From Branchiostoma floridae (Eukaryota; Chordata; Leptocardii; Amphioxiformes; Branchiostomatidae): a stretch of 64,000 nucleotides of DNA. Shown one piece after another: positions 13,701-25,170 of the stretch. The translations under genes were made by a program, and so were the position numbers. Each line of letters opens with the position of its first letter. The first letter of the stretch is position 1. The DNA lies in the NCBI RefSeq assembly GCF_000003815.2, contig NC_049981.1, positions 18,399,041 through 18,463,040 on the forward strand, given 5' to 3'. The notes under the pieces were generated by a model. That model was given only the letters and a program-made list of their open reading frames with translations, did no database searches and was not told the origin of the DNA.

Positions 13701-16700
13701 CCAGATATACTGGTTTAAGGATGGGCAGGAGATCCCCCCTGACTCGCAAAAGTACTTGATGCAGAGTGCCCCCGATGGCACTTGTTACTTACACATCCCT
13801 GGTGCCACCCTGCATGAGGAGGGACAGTACACTGTCATGGCAGTCAGCCCAGCTGGAAAGGTGAGGGATGTGGTCGGGACACTGTCTGACATGTTAGACC
13901 TGTAAAACAAACTCTATGTTACTGGCATTAGGAATAATTCTTCTCTTTTGACTTTATCATTCTTCTGTGTTCCTGTCATTTCAGTTTCATAGTCGTGTTT
14001 CTGTCATTTCAGTTTCATAGCCAGGTTGTACAGCTTAGCACACAGTCTTTCGCCTATCTTGGTTATGCTGCATATTTAATTCACTAGCAGCATTCATTCT
14101 TTCAATCTTTCTCATCCCTCACTATGGTTTTAGCTATAAGTTTTTGTGTAACTTCTGTCATCTAAATGTTACAATTCTGATGTGGAATTGGATGCGTTTT
14201 GTGGCTTTTCATATTGTGACATCCTCTTTCTGTCCTGTTGTCCATTGTCTCTTCATCTTGAACAACGTACTAAAGATCTAAGTTGGACAATTTTCTTTAC
14301 CGGTACTTAACTGTCTTTCTTATCTCTCTGACACTGACCTACATGAAGGTAGTTGATTTCTAATGTTAATCTATGTCACCTGTAACAGCTTACAACTTCA
14401 TAATAGCTTAGTTTACTGTCTCAACTCATCTGTCAGATCATGCAGGTTGTGATAAGGTTGAACATGTATGTTATATATTTTGCCCTGATATTACTGGACA
14501 GAACTCTACACAGTGGACTACTACTAAATCTCTATCCCTGACAGAGGCGGCGGCACCATTTTTTATTTGTGGGGGCGAAAATTTCTCACATCACAAAATC
14601 GAGGGCCGAAGGCCCGAGTCGTCGGGAGGCGCGACCCTTCTAGGGGGGTCTGAGGGCATGAACCCCCGGAAAAATTTCAAATCTAAACCCTCTGAAACGC
14701 TATTTCCTGCAATTTGAGGGACAGATTTTGCTGCCAGACTAAGCTAACTTCAATGACATTTCTATTAAAAATACACATAGTTTTAGCTTTAGTTATTAAG
14801 GGTGACACCCCCAACATATTTTCACCAGATTTTTGAGGGCGACGACCCACGCACCAACATATTTTGCACAACGTCGTCGTGAGCCCTGAAGACGCAAGCC
14901 GCCGCAAGGGAGTTCTGGAGAAATTTTAAAATCAGGACACTTTGAATGCCATTTCCTGCATTTGAGGGGAACATTTTGCTTGTAAACAAATCTAAGTTTG
15001 ATAATGAAATTTCTACTAGAAAAGGGTCGTGGGGGACGACGCTCCGGTAGCATTTTCCCACCATGTCCAGTGCCGACGGCGCGAATCCTCACAAGGGAGG
15101 TCCTTTGAAATTTTGAAATCTGGACCCTCTGAAACGTTATTTCCAGCATTTTCAGCCCAAATTTTGCCAGTAGACTAGCGAGATTTGATGAAATTTCCAT
15201 TAGTGAAAATATACACAAGGGTTTCAGCTGGATTTTGAGTGTTTCAGCTTATTTTATCGTGGGGGTGCCCCCACGACCTATTTTTTGTGGGGGCAACTGC
15301 CCCCATGGTGCCGCCGCCACTGCCTGAGTTACATTTTCATAAGGAAATAGAAATGTAGGTGTATTGTCTGCTGATTACTAGTATATTTTAGTGCATATTT
15401 CGAGATGAATCCTAAGTAGGCAGATTTCTCTCTCTTTTTTTTTTTTCAATGTTGCCAAGTACGTTCTGAAGTGATTAAGCCTAATGTTAAGATTAAGTTC
15501 AACTCTCATTAACCAAGTTGCCATCTAACCAAAAAATGATTCTTTGGTGGCAAGCTTTACCCAAACCAAAGACATTTCAATATGGAACTGATGCAAACTT
15601 GATATACATGTAAATGCAAGTGTGAAGCCTGCTCCCCCCTTACTGACTATTTTGATCAAAATACCCTGGTGACTTTGCACCATCACTTAAGCTGGGTTCC
15701 TGGCTCAAATTTTTTAGGTTAGGGCGTGATTTTTTATCACTGATCTAATAGTGCTATCCTAGCATAACATTAGACTCTGGCTTGTTTTAGCTGTGTTTTT
15801 GGTATTGTTATCAGGCTTTCTAATTTGTCAGGTGTTCTTTTTGTCGGCCAGTAAAAAGAAAACCTGCCAAAAAAGAAAAATTTGAAACCCAATAATACAG
15901 CCAAAACAACCCAGAGCCTAAACTATGCTTGGAGAGCAATGATAAACACAAGTTCAGCAAGTACATGAGAACTATGACAATCCAAATCACCTACATGTAC
16001 TTTGGTGGTGTCCATGCAGTTCCTGATAAAGTTTTGTGTTTTTGTGTAGGCGAGTGCTACAGGTATGCTGAAGGTGCAGGAGAAGAAGGCTGCATATGTG
16101 AAGCAGAGTACACCAGTGGCAAGGTACAGTAACTCACTATTACTAAAAAAGGTCTAAATATTTTATGGCAGGGATTGTACTTAGCCTCCTTAGTAGCCAC
16201 TACGAGTCTGTCGTTTTCTTATCGTATATCAGATTTACCCCTAGTTTCTAAAGCACTCATGCCGTTGGTTGCCAGCCTACGACCAATAAACCATGTGCAA
16301 TAGAAATCTAGTGGCAAACCAGAGGTGCCATCACAAAGAAAGCCAGACTTGTGCAAACCTGCTGAGGCTATGTAAATCAAATTCCCACAAACTTGAATGT
16401 GTTTACAGTAATTGGGTTAGGACTAACTTAGTAAGGTTGCATGTGATATGTTGTTGTGTATGTGTGTAGTGTTTGAATCAGGTACAAAAACTTGAATTTC
16501 TTTTCATGCTGATAGGGCTGCACGGACCCAGGCTCGTGACAGGGAGGACTTGAGGGGTGTGGCAGAGAAAAACTACAGGCCAAACTTTGTACAGGTCCCC
16601 GAGGAGACCAATGCCAAGGAGGGAGGGCTTGTTCGCATGGACTGTAAGGTAAGTAACTCTTCTTGTATTGTGTGCATAGTCCAATGCTTAGCAATCCTAA

Positions 16701-19700
16701 TCTCCAAGCAGATCCTACAATGGCATAAAATAGCACCAAACTGGCCAAGGAGTGTAGTCAGCCAAGAGGTGTCCATTTGCCATGTAGCCAAACACACTCC
16801 TAGGCCGGCCTCACTCCTCTGCCAGCTTTTGATACTATCTTATGCTACCGTAGGATCTGCTTGGAGATTATAGCAATCCTGCCTCTAGAACAAGAAGTTC
16901 AAAGCCTGGTTGTGACACTCAACTGACATGTATGCTACTGGAAAGGGTCACTGTCCTAAGGATAGGATGATAAGCTGTAGTTTACTGTAAATTGTTCTTG
17001 TTGAAAAGAGCTAGGCGAATTTCCCTGATACAATGAACATGTAAATACTGTACGATCATATATTGTCTGTCATCTCTGCCATGTGAAAGATAAGCTCATC
17101 TGTTCATTAAGTTCATATTAAACTAATGTGTTGTGTAATGACCGCTTCACCACAAACTTAAAACTACTGGTGTTTCCAATACTGTACTGTATGTGAAAAA
17201 AGCATTATTACAAACTTACAAACCAACAAAAAACACTACTTTCTCCTTACCATGAAATCAAGTCTCAGCAAATGTAGAGGAATTTTCAGTAAACTTTCAA
17301 TCTTGTGGTTCAGAAGTGAACCTACTATAAAGCTCCAGACCAAGATGTTCCACCACATGTACAGATGCTGGTTTGTGTTGCAGGTGACAGGCCTGCCGTC
17401 CCCTGACCTGGTGTGGTATCGTGAGGGCAGCCCGCTCAGACAGGACAGCAACCACAAGATGATCGTGCGTGAGAACGGCGTGCACTCCCTGCTGATCTCC
17501 CAGTGCAAGGCCAGCGATGCAGGAGACTACACCTGTGTGGCCACCAACAAGGCAGGCCAGGCTGAGTTCACTGTCACCTTGAATATCCTGGGTAGGTGGA
17601 CAGTAATTTCTTCCCCCAAGAAGCCTAAGTTAGAATACTCAATTTTGAATTCTCTAAAACTCCACACCTTCACAAATGTTAAGCTAGTAGTATGATATTT
17701 TCTCTGCGTTTTTCTCAGTGGAGGCCCAGACTGTTGCTCCTACATGGGTGCAGAAGCTGAAGAACACAACTGTGAAGGAGGGAGACCCTGTGAGGATCTT
17801 CTGTACTGCAGCTGGAGACCCTGTTCCTTATGCCATCTGGAAGAAGGATGGCATCGGCCTGACAGAAAAGAGTGGCTACAGGTCAATAAAATTTCCCATT
17901 TTGCCTGCTTTCTATAACTTAAGACATTTTTGCGAGCTATTCTTCTAGTGATCCTAAGACAGAACAAGCATATATATAATATCTGCACGATACATAGCCA
18001 GAATACAAAAATCCAAGCTTATTGCATGTCGTGTAGCATTCCCTTAATGAGACATGCTGAGATATGATGATGATGATAAGACATACGGTATACAAAGCAT
18101 TTCTTACAGGTTTTGTCAGTTTGACAAAGTGTATTGTTGTTGACCATCATAAATACCGACTGTTCTTTGATTGCAAGGTGAGTTGGTTGTATTGTACAAT
18201 GATTTGTTGGTATGCTGTGGTCAATTTACACATCAGCACCTATTCATGTCCTATAGGCTTGGCACAGATGGCCAGGGGACGTTCTTCCTAGAGGTTGACC
18301 ATGCCAGCAAGGCTGATGCTACCTGGTACACCTGCTCTGCCCACAACCAGGCCGGCAGCATCATGTGTACAGGCAAAATAGTTGTGCAGAGTAAGTAGGA
18401 GTTCTATGTGCAGCATGTTACTCATCATCTGTAAGCCATGGCTACCTGCCCCAGCTTCATCAATACATAGTGTTAGGCCCACTTTACACTTTTTTTAAAT
18501 TGTCGCACAAAACATTGTAGTCTACTTCTCTAGTAGGCCACAGATTTGCATCGGCTTTATACTTACTGACAGGAAACCTAGCAGGACACCTGCTGTTCCC
18601 TGATTACCAAGAACCTGTAGTAACCTGATGTGACCTGTTGACATTTGACACATCACGAGTGGGAATTTCAGCATGGTTTTGTAATGGTTACATTTGTGGA
18701 AAAAAATTGTTTGTTTTTCGGATTGGAGACACCCTGGAAAAAACTTGCTTTTATAGTGGAAACTTGTAAATAACCGCAGATGACTTCAAATTTAACACAC
18801 GTTCAGTTTAAATTACATCAGGTGGAACCTGTGAAGTTTAGCACAATTCTTAATATTGTTGTACATGTATCATGTTTTGTACTAGACGAGCCTCCCCCTA
18901 AATAACATTTTTTCCAGCAATTAGAGGTTTACAATGAGCAATAAAGGTAACGATTTAAATTAAGAGTATAACTAAGGAGGTTAGTACAATGGTTACATAG
19001 TACACAGATAGCTTTTGCTATGCACAAGGAAATTTAGCAAACAAGAAGAGCAAATGCAGACCAAATTTGGTACCTAAACAACAACAGAATGAATAGGTAA
19101 AACAGTTTGATAGTCACCCCATAGCACTTACCAAGTCACAGCATACATGCTTAGGTAACGTTAGGAAGGTGATTTGTGAAAGATACTAGTGAAAACTATA
19201 TTACATTGTAGATGTACAGAATGCATAGTGCAGTAGAATATGTTGAGGTATTTCCTGTATGATAATTACTTTAGAAATTAACGGATGTTGTATTTCAAAC
19301 AAAAATCTCTGGAATAATATAGATTGAAAAAGCACTGGATAGGAAGGCTCTTTATTAACAAAATAAAATCATAAATGTTTTGTTGGCCATTTGTCACCTT
19401 TCTCAGGACAAATCTGACTGGATTACTAGTATTTTGCACTGCAGCTAAGGTGTTGCTGCTACATGTAATATGCCACATGTATCGTGCTTGTAAGTCTTTA
19501 CATTTGTTTGCCTCAAGACCTCAGCCTCAGTGTGGATTAATCAAGTCAGAATTGCCCTGAGGAAAGTAACAGACAATTACTGAAACACAAGCATTTCTTG
19601 TTATCCAAACAAAAATCTCATTCGCATTTCATTATTCCAACTGTAGTATTCTGTGTAAGTCTGCTGTATAATTTTAGCTCAAATTTGGGAGTGTAGTTTG

Positions 19701-21688
19701 TAATCAGTCCCTACTGCTATACCTGTAGTATAGTGCACACTCTTCGTCACTGTATGCTTGGCCTCTTTTGCAATGAAGACAAATATTTTGGAGAACAGAA
19801 CTGCTTCAGCAACTGGCTTGTGTGCTTTCAGATCCATCCGTTTTACAGGTGTAAGTCACACTGTTGATCCGAATGGACTAAACATGTACCACGTCACTTC
19901 CAGTACCACATGTCAGTCAGAAAAAATCTGAACAAAAGTCGGGAAAGCAGTTCTACATGTTCTAGCTGTAGCAGAAATATGAAGACAGACTGCCGTCAGC
20001 TTATGTGGGTAAGTTTAGACATTTCAGCTTGTGAGGCATCCGCTCTGCTCCAACGCCACCCAAACTATATGCCTTACGCTTACGGCATATGTATGCAATC
20101 CTCACCCAATCCTCATTTATGCTGCTCCTCCCACCCCTTGTTACAATGTATACTGTGACTTGGTAAGTAACCTAAGATTACCCCATAAAGTCAAAGACAA
20201 CTACATTCTATGCTGCTAGTTGTTGAATGATAATCAATTTATCCCTTCCACTTTAACTTTGACCAGTGTGACATGGCCTGCATTTGCCAATGCATCTCAA
20301 TGGTGCTCTAATAAGTTTCGCTGCTCGCAGATTAAAATATTTCCCCTAGTCATGTAGCATGTATAGGGCTGTTCCAGAAAAAAAGGATAACCTTATATTT
20401 CTTATTTTTCAACACCTCAATTGTATTCTTCCATCAAGATTTTGTGATGGACAGTGTTGTATATACTTTGCATACACCATCTAGCCTTTATTTTCAGTCA
20501 GGCTAGAAGATAAGGATTTTTATTTTTCTCAGGTAGAATATACTGACAGAATGAATCTGAGACAAGAGGAATGCTGTAGACCATCCACCAAGACAAAAAG
20601 AGCTATGTCTAAAGCAAGAGAGAGGATACTTGTCGAATACATGTACATTATATACTTTTACTTGTTATTAAACAATTTTTTTCAGGGGTCACCATACCAA
20701 ATCTTGCTGGAGTTGATTTTCATGTAGCCTGCTTTTGTGTATGTATATTTTGCTAGGATAACAGAATTTGGTTCTTGTCTGCTCACCAGTTACTGCAATC
20801 ACAATATGTTTTACTTTTAGCCAGCAAATATGTTACATGTACACATGTATCATTGGGATTGTCCACCTTGGTGACAAGCAGCTATGTGTATTTTGTGGAA
20901 CAGCTCCTGTTCATATGTTCCACAAACAAGGTAAAACCAATAGAGGAAAATGCTGTGCAATTACTGATAGGCTCCCATGTTTTTACGCCAATTTTCACAT
21001 GTGGTCACACTGGTGTGTGCGGTCACACTGATGTGTGGGTAAGATATGTGACCTCTACAAGCAAAATAGCCTGAATACCATACCCCAACCTCAGATATCT
21101 TTTGTGCACGATAGATACTTGAGATCGGGCTTGGGTTCGGTAGCCAGGCTACAAGCAAAATGGATGTGCCCAGAATGTAATATCCTCAGTTTCAGCCCTA
21201 AATTAGATAACTTAACAGGAAATCGCAGTGTTGCTGCTGAATCAAAAACCATAAAAAAAGATGTGGTGATCTTACCTGTTGTTGTCTAGTTCGCAACATT
21301 TTGCCAAATATGATTTTTGTCCTTTTGTCAAAATTTTCAGGCGATATAAAATTAGACCTAATTGGCATCTGTTTTCACCCAGTTGGCTTTTGCAAACAGT
21401 GAGATACTGGCAAAAGTGAACATGTCTCACCTGTTTTTACATCTCTACATCTTCCCCATCTACGCTCCATCTGGCCGTCAACCAAGAGCATCTTCATCTC
21501 CACTGATTCCTTACCCATTGTTGTTGTTTTTTTGCTGTTGTTGTTGTTGTCTAGGCCCCTGGGAGTCCCAGAAGCCACAACAAACAAAGATCAAGACTCC
21601 AAAGAGATACGCCAACCTGCCTGTGGACATGCGAGCCTCTCACCAGACCAAGACTGCCATGATGAACGAGTCTGGGGAAGATCTGTAA
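4772..21688 (+). CDS. PALLD: Palladin/myopalladin-like Ig-domain actin scaffold
   Basis: This gene encodes an actin-binding cytoskeletal scaffold of the palladin/myopalladin/myotilin family. Sixteen coding exons were inferred: 4772-4785, 6841-6925, 7575-7719, 8315-8431 (or to 8449), 8888-8927, 9113-9178, 9376-9469, 9849-9893, 13196-13405, 13705-13860, 16050-16123, 16516-16648, 17384-17591, 17719-17881, 18257-18390 and 21555-21688. They join in phase to 605 aa. Four Ig domains lie at about 33-122, 240-337, 371-462 and 468-561. The linker after Ig1 is proline-rich and includes DDLPPPPPEEE. Family signatures are FEERLMREIEHRLE before Ig2, VRENGVHSLLI in Ig3, and a tail from RYANL to a final SGEDL, like the vertebrate VESEDL ending. 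Ig1 lacks both usual cysteines (V51, A102). The tiny first exon fits by phase but is the least certain; upstream non-coding exons are likely because 4756 follows an acceptor-like site. Further exons could hide in the 3.3-kb intron after 9893. Confidence 0.85.
5990..6456. mobile_element. Possible TIR element with AT-rich inverted arms
   Basis: The arm at about 6006-6078 (AAGAAACATTGAAATTTTAC then GGAATTCATACGAG) is mirrored by the arm at about 6385-6450 (TTGTATGAATTCCATAAAAT then TTTGTATGTTTCTTAG). Each arm also repeats the GAATTCATA motif internally. It lies in palladin intron 1. Boundaries and target duplication are not clear. Confidence 0.4.
6996..7107 (+). pseudogene. Decayed partial copy of palladin exon 3
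   Basis: ACCCATCCAGAACAACCCAC and the following bases copy the end of exon 3 and the start of its intron at about 7679-7780, including the CAGACAG donor edge and GTGCAAGCTGCATATAACC in the intron. The copy has substitutions, including loss of the donor GT (CAGATA) and a TAG in the copied frame, so it cannot be a working exon. It lies about 680 bases upstream of its source, in intron 2. Confidence 0.75.
11539..11879. repeat. 171-bp direct tandem duplication
   Basis: Two adjacent units, 11539-11709 and 11710-11879, both begin ATCTTGTTCCAATGTAGC and end GCTAGGATTTG. They differ only by a few single-base changes or indels, so the duplication is recent. It sits in palladin intron 8. A diverged relative of the unit lies near 33030-33250 in a KAT2 intron. 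The sequence following the second copy (GGATTTGAACTC, then GGCCGCAAACCACTAC) looks like the reverse complement of a tRNA-type B box and A box, so the source may be a minus-strand tRNA-derived SINE. Confidence 0.85.
12000..12031. repeat. Short interstitial telomere-like tract
   Basis: TTTAGGGTTAGAGTTAGGGT followed by TATAATTAGGG gives four imperfect TTAGGG-type units inside palladin intron 8. It is flanked by inverted sequences around 11482-11520 and 12030-12090 (CAACACCCTGATCAACTCAG against its complement). Confidence 0.5.
12699..13040 (+). mobile_element. tRNA-derived SINE-like element, copy 1
   Basis: The 5' part resembles a tRNA-type head (GGTGTTGCATAGC, then GGCTCAAAGCCTAGAGGTCC). The body carries GGTAGGCACTTTACAAGACT and TTCCTCACTT, followed by ATGGGTACCTAGCTTCAG, a core shared with copies at 29728 and 41593. 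The 3' part (AATCTGTCTGGATATGC) matches the 41593 copy closely. It has no open frame and sits in palladin intron 8. Confidence 0.65.
14542..15322. mobile_element. 781-bp hAT-like DNA transposon, non-autonomous
   Basis: The left end is CAGAGGCGGCGGCACCAT and the right end is ATGGTGCCGCCGCCACTG, inverted with one mismatch. CCTGA flanks both sides (14537-14541 and 15323-15327), a 5-bp target duplication like that of hAT5-type families. Inside are about three degenerate units of roughly 200 bp, each containing a version of CCCTCTGAAACG and ATTTCCTGCA. There is no transposase frame; the minus-strand frame at 14796-15218 follows the internal repeats and is not a gene. It lies in palladin intron 10. 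Confidence 0.7.
16698..16870. mobile_element. 173-bp MITE with 9-bp target duplication
   Basis: The ends are TAATCTCCAAGCAGATCCTA and its exact reverse complement TAGGATCTGCTTGGAGATTA. TAGCAATCC is duplicated immediately outside (16689-16697 and 16871-16879). A 9-bp duplication and long inverted ends point to a Mutator-like (MULE) origin. It is inserted in palladin intron 12 just after the donor of exon 12. Confidence 0.85.
16900..17125 (+). mobile_element. Diverged SINE-like repeat, second family
   Basis: AGCTAGGCGAATTTCCCTGA, then CATGTAAATACTGTAC and GATAAGCTCATCTGTTCATT match the element at 56985-57205 in order. The head is too diverged to read a promoter. It lies in palladin intron 12. 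Confidence 0.5.
19320..19612. repeat. Inverted repeat with hammerhead-like core
   Basis: Two arms in opposite orientation flank about 120 bases. The plus arm reads CTGAGGA at 19557-19563, then an AGTAA/TTACT hairpin, then GAAAC at 19582-19586. The minus arm has CTGAGAA (complement at 19400-19406) with a GGTGAC-type stem. The same motif set occurs at 54950-55085 and 59653-59682. The arrangement CUGANGA, stem, GAAA is the conserved half of a hammerhead ribozyme, as known from Penelope-like elements. It lies in the last palladin intron. Confidence 0.55.
21525..21554 (+). promoter_or_regulatory. TTG/TGC microsatellite serving as 3' splice tract
   Basis: The acceptor of the last palladin exon (exon start 21555) is preceded by runs of TTG ending GTTGTTGTTGTTGTCTAG rather than an ordinary pyrimidine tract. 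The exon is secure because its protein ends with the family-specific carboxy terminus. Confidence 0.7.
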
Positions 21689-22211
21689 AAACAGACTGTC
21701 CACAGTCTACTCTCTATACTGCTGGCTAACTGTATGTCCTTACTACGTGTTGTAAACCCCCTAGCACTAGTCATGAACATTGCTATATCACAAAGCAAAT
21801 GTGTAATTTCTATAACCCATGTAATATGCAAGAGATATTTTGAAAATTTAGGTTAAAATAGCAAGAGGCAAAAAGCTGTAGAATCCTTACAAAACTTTCA
21901 TGTCAGATGCTAGTTGACATGGTATTAAAACGAAACCAAGGCAGTAAGATGGTACTATTGGAAGGTACTAAATATTCAATAGGTATTTGCAGTTTTGTAT
22001 CAGATGTAATGTAACAGATTATCAGAAGTTGTCCATGATCTAGATTTGTTCATCATTGTGGAAATGATCCCTTTCTAAAATTATTACTCTAGACGATATA
22101 AAATACAATGTGGTTTGTTTTTGTGTGATTTTCTTATACAGACAAAACAGTGAAAGATGTAGTAAGTTGGGGCATGCTGCAAACATATGCTGTTAAAAGG
22201 ATGTTTTCTTC
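21689..22211 (+). other. Palladin 3' untranslated/downstream sequence
   Basis: AT-rich sequence after the palladin stop with no coding potential and no canonical AATAAA that I could place. It probably contains the end of the 3' UTR. It terminates at the direct-repeat structure starting at 22212. Confidence 0.5.
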
Positions 22212-23869
22212 AGGGGAGACGATGACATTAGAATTTTACCCACTAATACATGCGTTCCAATGGGAGAGTTGAGGAAACAAATATGCAATTATCTCAAGAA
22301 TAAAAAGTTCAAGCCATACAAACTTACCTTCAAATGATAGCCTACTACATCCAGTCTCGGCAAATTCCTTGGCAAGAATTTCTATACGGCTAATCTTTTG
22401 ATACACCCCCCTGATTAGAGCCCTTGGATTGGCCCATTTGGCTGAAAACACCATTCTGGCGACGATACCACTATTTCAGGGGGGTGCGGAAACCCCCTCG
22501 ATGGAGAAAGGTCATTTTTTACAACTAATTCTACCAGTGTAGGGTCTTTCCTACTGCAGCCACCCCCAAAATGCCCAGATTTCGCATAAAATCCCACCAA
22601 GAAAGGCTTTTCAATGGTTTAAAGCCTTGTTTTTATTTGCGATCTCTCACCGTGGGCTCTAGGCGCCTGCGCTAATGCTTACGTCACCCCTTCTAATAAA
22701 TTCAAGTTCACAATTGACAGATGTCAATCATGTCACCCACTGCGGGGTAGGGGTGTGAAGTAAAAACCATCAATATCAAAGACCTCTGATAAGAAACACT
22801 CCCCTGGGGATTGATGACCTACCTGTGCCAGGCCTGCACTGTGGACCTGGGCTAGGGATGCTGGCTACAGGTGGAATTTGACAGAAACAAGTGAATAAAG
22901 CCAAAAGTTGGTCACCTAAGCTAATGGAGACATTGTTCCCTTCACTTAGACTCCTACATCCCCTTTCTAGACACTTTCAAGGCAAGCCTAAAGTCTATTC
23001 AAGGGCCCTGAAAGGTATATAATGACTACTCGTGTGGATAGGGACAATCATAGAAAAGGCAAAAAGAATGAAAAAGAGTGTTGCAAGGCTAAATCACAAC
23101 ATTCACCTGGTCTAGGACCCCTCCCATAGGGGAATCACCCCCCCCCCCAACAATTTACCCCCAGAATACCAAAATCAAGTCCTCTGTACACTGTCCCTGG
23201 TCTGCAGTCTGGCACTGATTGGAGGGATGGCTAAAAAACAAGGAAGAGAGCCAAAAATAACAAAAAAATGGGGAAATCTCAAGTAAATGACAGTCACCTG
23301 AACCCTATACCTTGCTCAGGTAACAGATCCATGACAAAAAAGCCCTTAAAATGAACAGGAATGGCCTAATCCATGCCTACCTGAATCACTACAGGGGAGA
23401 CGATGACATTAGAATTTTACCCACTAATACATGCGTTCCAATGGGAGAGTTGAGGAAACAAATATGCAATTATCTCAAGAATAAAAAGTTCAAGCCATAC
23501 AAACTTACCTTCAAATGATAGCCTACTACATCCAGTCTCGGCAAATTCCTTGGCAAGAATTTCTATACGGCTAATCTTTTGATACACCCCCCTGATTAGA
23601 GCCCTTGGATTGGCCCATTTGGCTGAAAACACCATTCTGGCGACGATACGACTATTTCAGGGGGGTGCGGAAACCCCCTCGATGGAGAAAGGTCATTTTT
23701 TACAACTAATTCTACCAGTGTAGGGTCTTTCCTACTGCAGCCACCCCCAAAATGCCCAGATTTCGCATAAAATCCCACCAAGAAAGGCTTTTCAATGGTT
23801 TAAAGCCTTGTTTTTATTTGCGATCTCTCACCGTGGGCTCTAGGCGCCTGCGCTAATGCTTACGTCACC
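22212..23869. mobile_element. LTR-like pair of 477-bp direct repeats with 704-bp interior
   Basis: 22212-22688 and 23393-23869 are the same length, and I found one difference (22469 C, 23650 G). Both begin AGGGGAGACGATGACATTAG and end CTAATGCTTACGTCACC. TCTTC flanks the whole unit on both outer sides (22207-22211, 23870-23874), as expected for one insertion with a 5-bp target duplication. The interior has no open frame, no obvious primer-binding site or polypurine tract, and a C10 run near 23141. The ends are AG...CC, not TG...CA. Each 477-bp unit also has imperfect inverted ends, so two MITE copies or a duplicated segment are alternatives to a small non-autonomous LTR element. Confidence 0.65.
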
Positions 23870-24639
23870 TCTTCATTGGTACCAAAGCATGGGCATTGTA
23901 TGGAAACTTGATATTATGTTACAATTTTATGATGTATCCATGTGCTTGAGCCAAATTCACCTGTTTCCAACAATATCAAACACATAGCTTTTTTTCTACG
24001 TAGGTGTGCTGTAAAGAGAATAATTTTCATTGACTGTTAGAAACATTACTTCTCCAATCTAAGCTTAGAAAGAAATTTTTGAGAAGTTGAAAAGTAGAAT
24101 CTGATGTGCCAAAAACAATGTGCTAGTTTTTGATACTTGATGCACTATTTTGTGGCTGGCAATTGTGGACAGAAATAAGTTATGTCCATCTTATATACAT
24201 AAGTATCCTGTATTTAGGTTTAATTTCCCACCCAGTACATTTTCAACAATGTTGCCTGTAGTGAAAGGTAACTGTTTTCAAAGCAAATGTGTCAAAAATA
24301 TTGTATCATGTCCATTTCATTTGGAATGGAATTTACCTTGGCATGATCAATGACAATCGCTTTTTCTCAGAATACATGCTACTTTTGATTAAACATTAGT
24401 TTATAAATTGTTACTACTTCGAAGCCGTTTTTCTTCAATCTTTGTACGTATGTATGTGTGCGTATTCTTGTGTATACTAGTACTATTACTAGTACCTGTA
24501 TGTATGTGTGTGTGTGTGTGATTGTATCTGGGTATCGATTTTGCATGTCTATACGTGATTGTGTGCTACGCAATTCACACACACACACATTCTGTATTTC
24601 ACATGCACCAATAATATATTCTATCTCACACCGCACTCT
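23870..24639. other. Non-coding stretch with TG/CA microsatellites
   Basis: No gene recognised. A TGTATGTATGTGTGTGTGTG tract lies near 24501-24520 and a short CACACACACACA tract near 24577. Confidence 0.5.
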
Positions 24640-25170
24640 TCACAAACACCAACATTTTATCTTACACAGCACGCTTCACACACACGCACCAACATTCTGT
24701 ATTTCACAACACACTAACATTCTGTATTTCACAGCACACCAACATTCTACCTTACTCAGCACACTTCACATGCACCAACATTATTACTCAGCACACTTCA
24801 TACAAACCAACATTCTATCTTACACAGCACACTTCATACACACCAACATTCTATCTTACTCAGCAGACTTCACACCAACATTCTATCTTACTCAGCAGAC
24901 TTCCACCAACATTCTGTCTTACTCAGCAGACTTCACACCAACATTCCTTCTTACTCAGCAGACTTCACACCAACATTCCTTCTTACTCAGCAGACTTCAC
25001 ACCAACATTCTTTCTTACTCAGCAGACTTCACACCAACATTCTTTCTTACTCAGCAGACTTCACACCAACGTTCTCTTACACAGCACATTTCACACACAT
25101 CAACATTTTGTCTTACACAGCACACTTCATACGCACCAACTATCTTACACAACACACTTCATACACACTT
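24640..25170. repeat. Minisatellite, 32-bp unit
   Basis: The unit contains CTTACTCAGCAGACTTCACA followed by CCAACATTCT. About seven near-perfect copies lie between 24860 and 25075, with degenerate copies of 25-40 bp on both sides. The 247-codon plus-strand open frame across it exists because the unit has few stops and is not a gene. Confidence 0.85.

Noticed and set aside
14796-15218. 140-codon minus-strand open frame
   Set aside because: It lies inside the 781-bp TIR element and reflects its internal GC-rich repeats, not a transposase.
22236-23781. Repeated minus-strand open frames of 61 and 72 codons
   Set aside because: They occur twice because they lie in the 477-bp direct repeats; no protein similarity.
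24640-25170. CRISPR-like array
   Set aside because: Repeats and spacers are not distinct; units are contiguous minisatellite copies in a eukaryotic genome.
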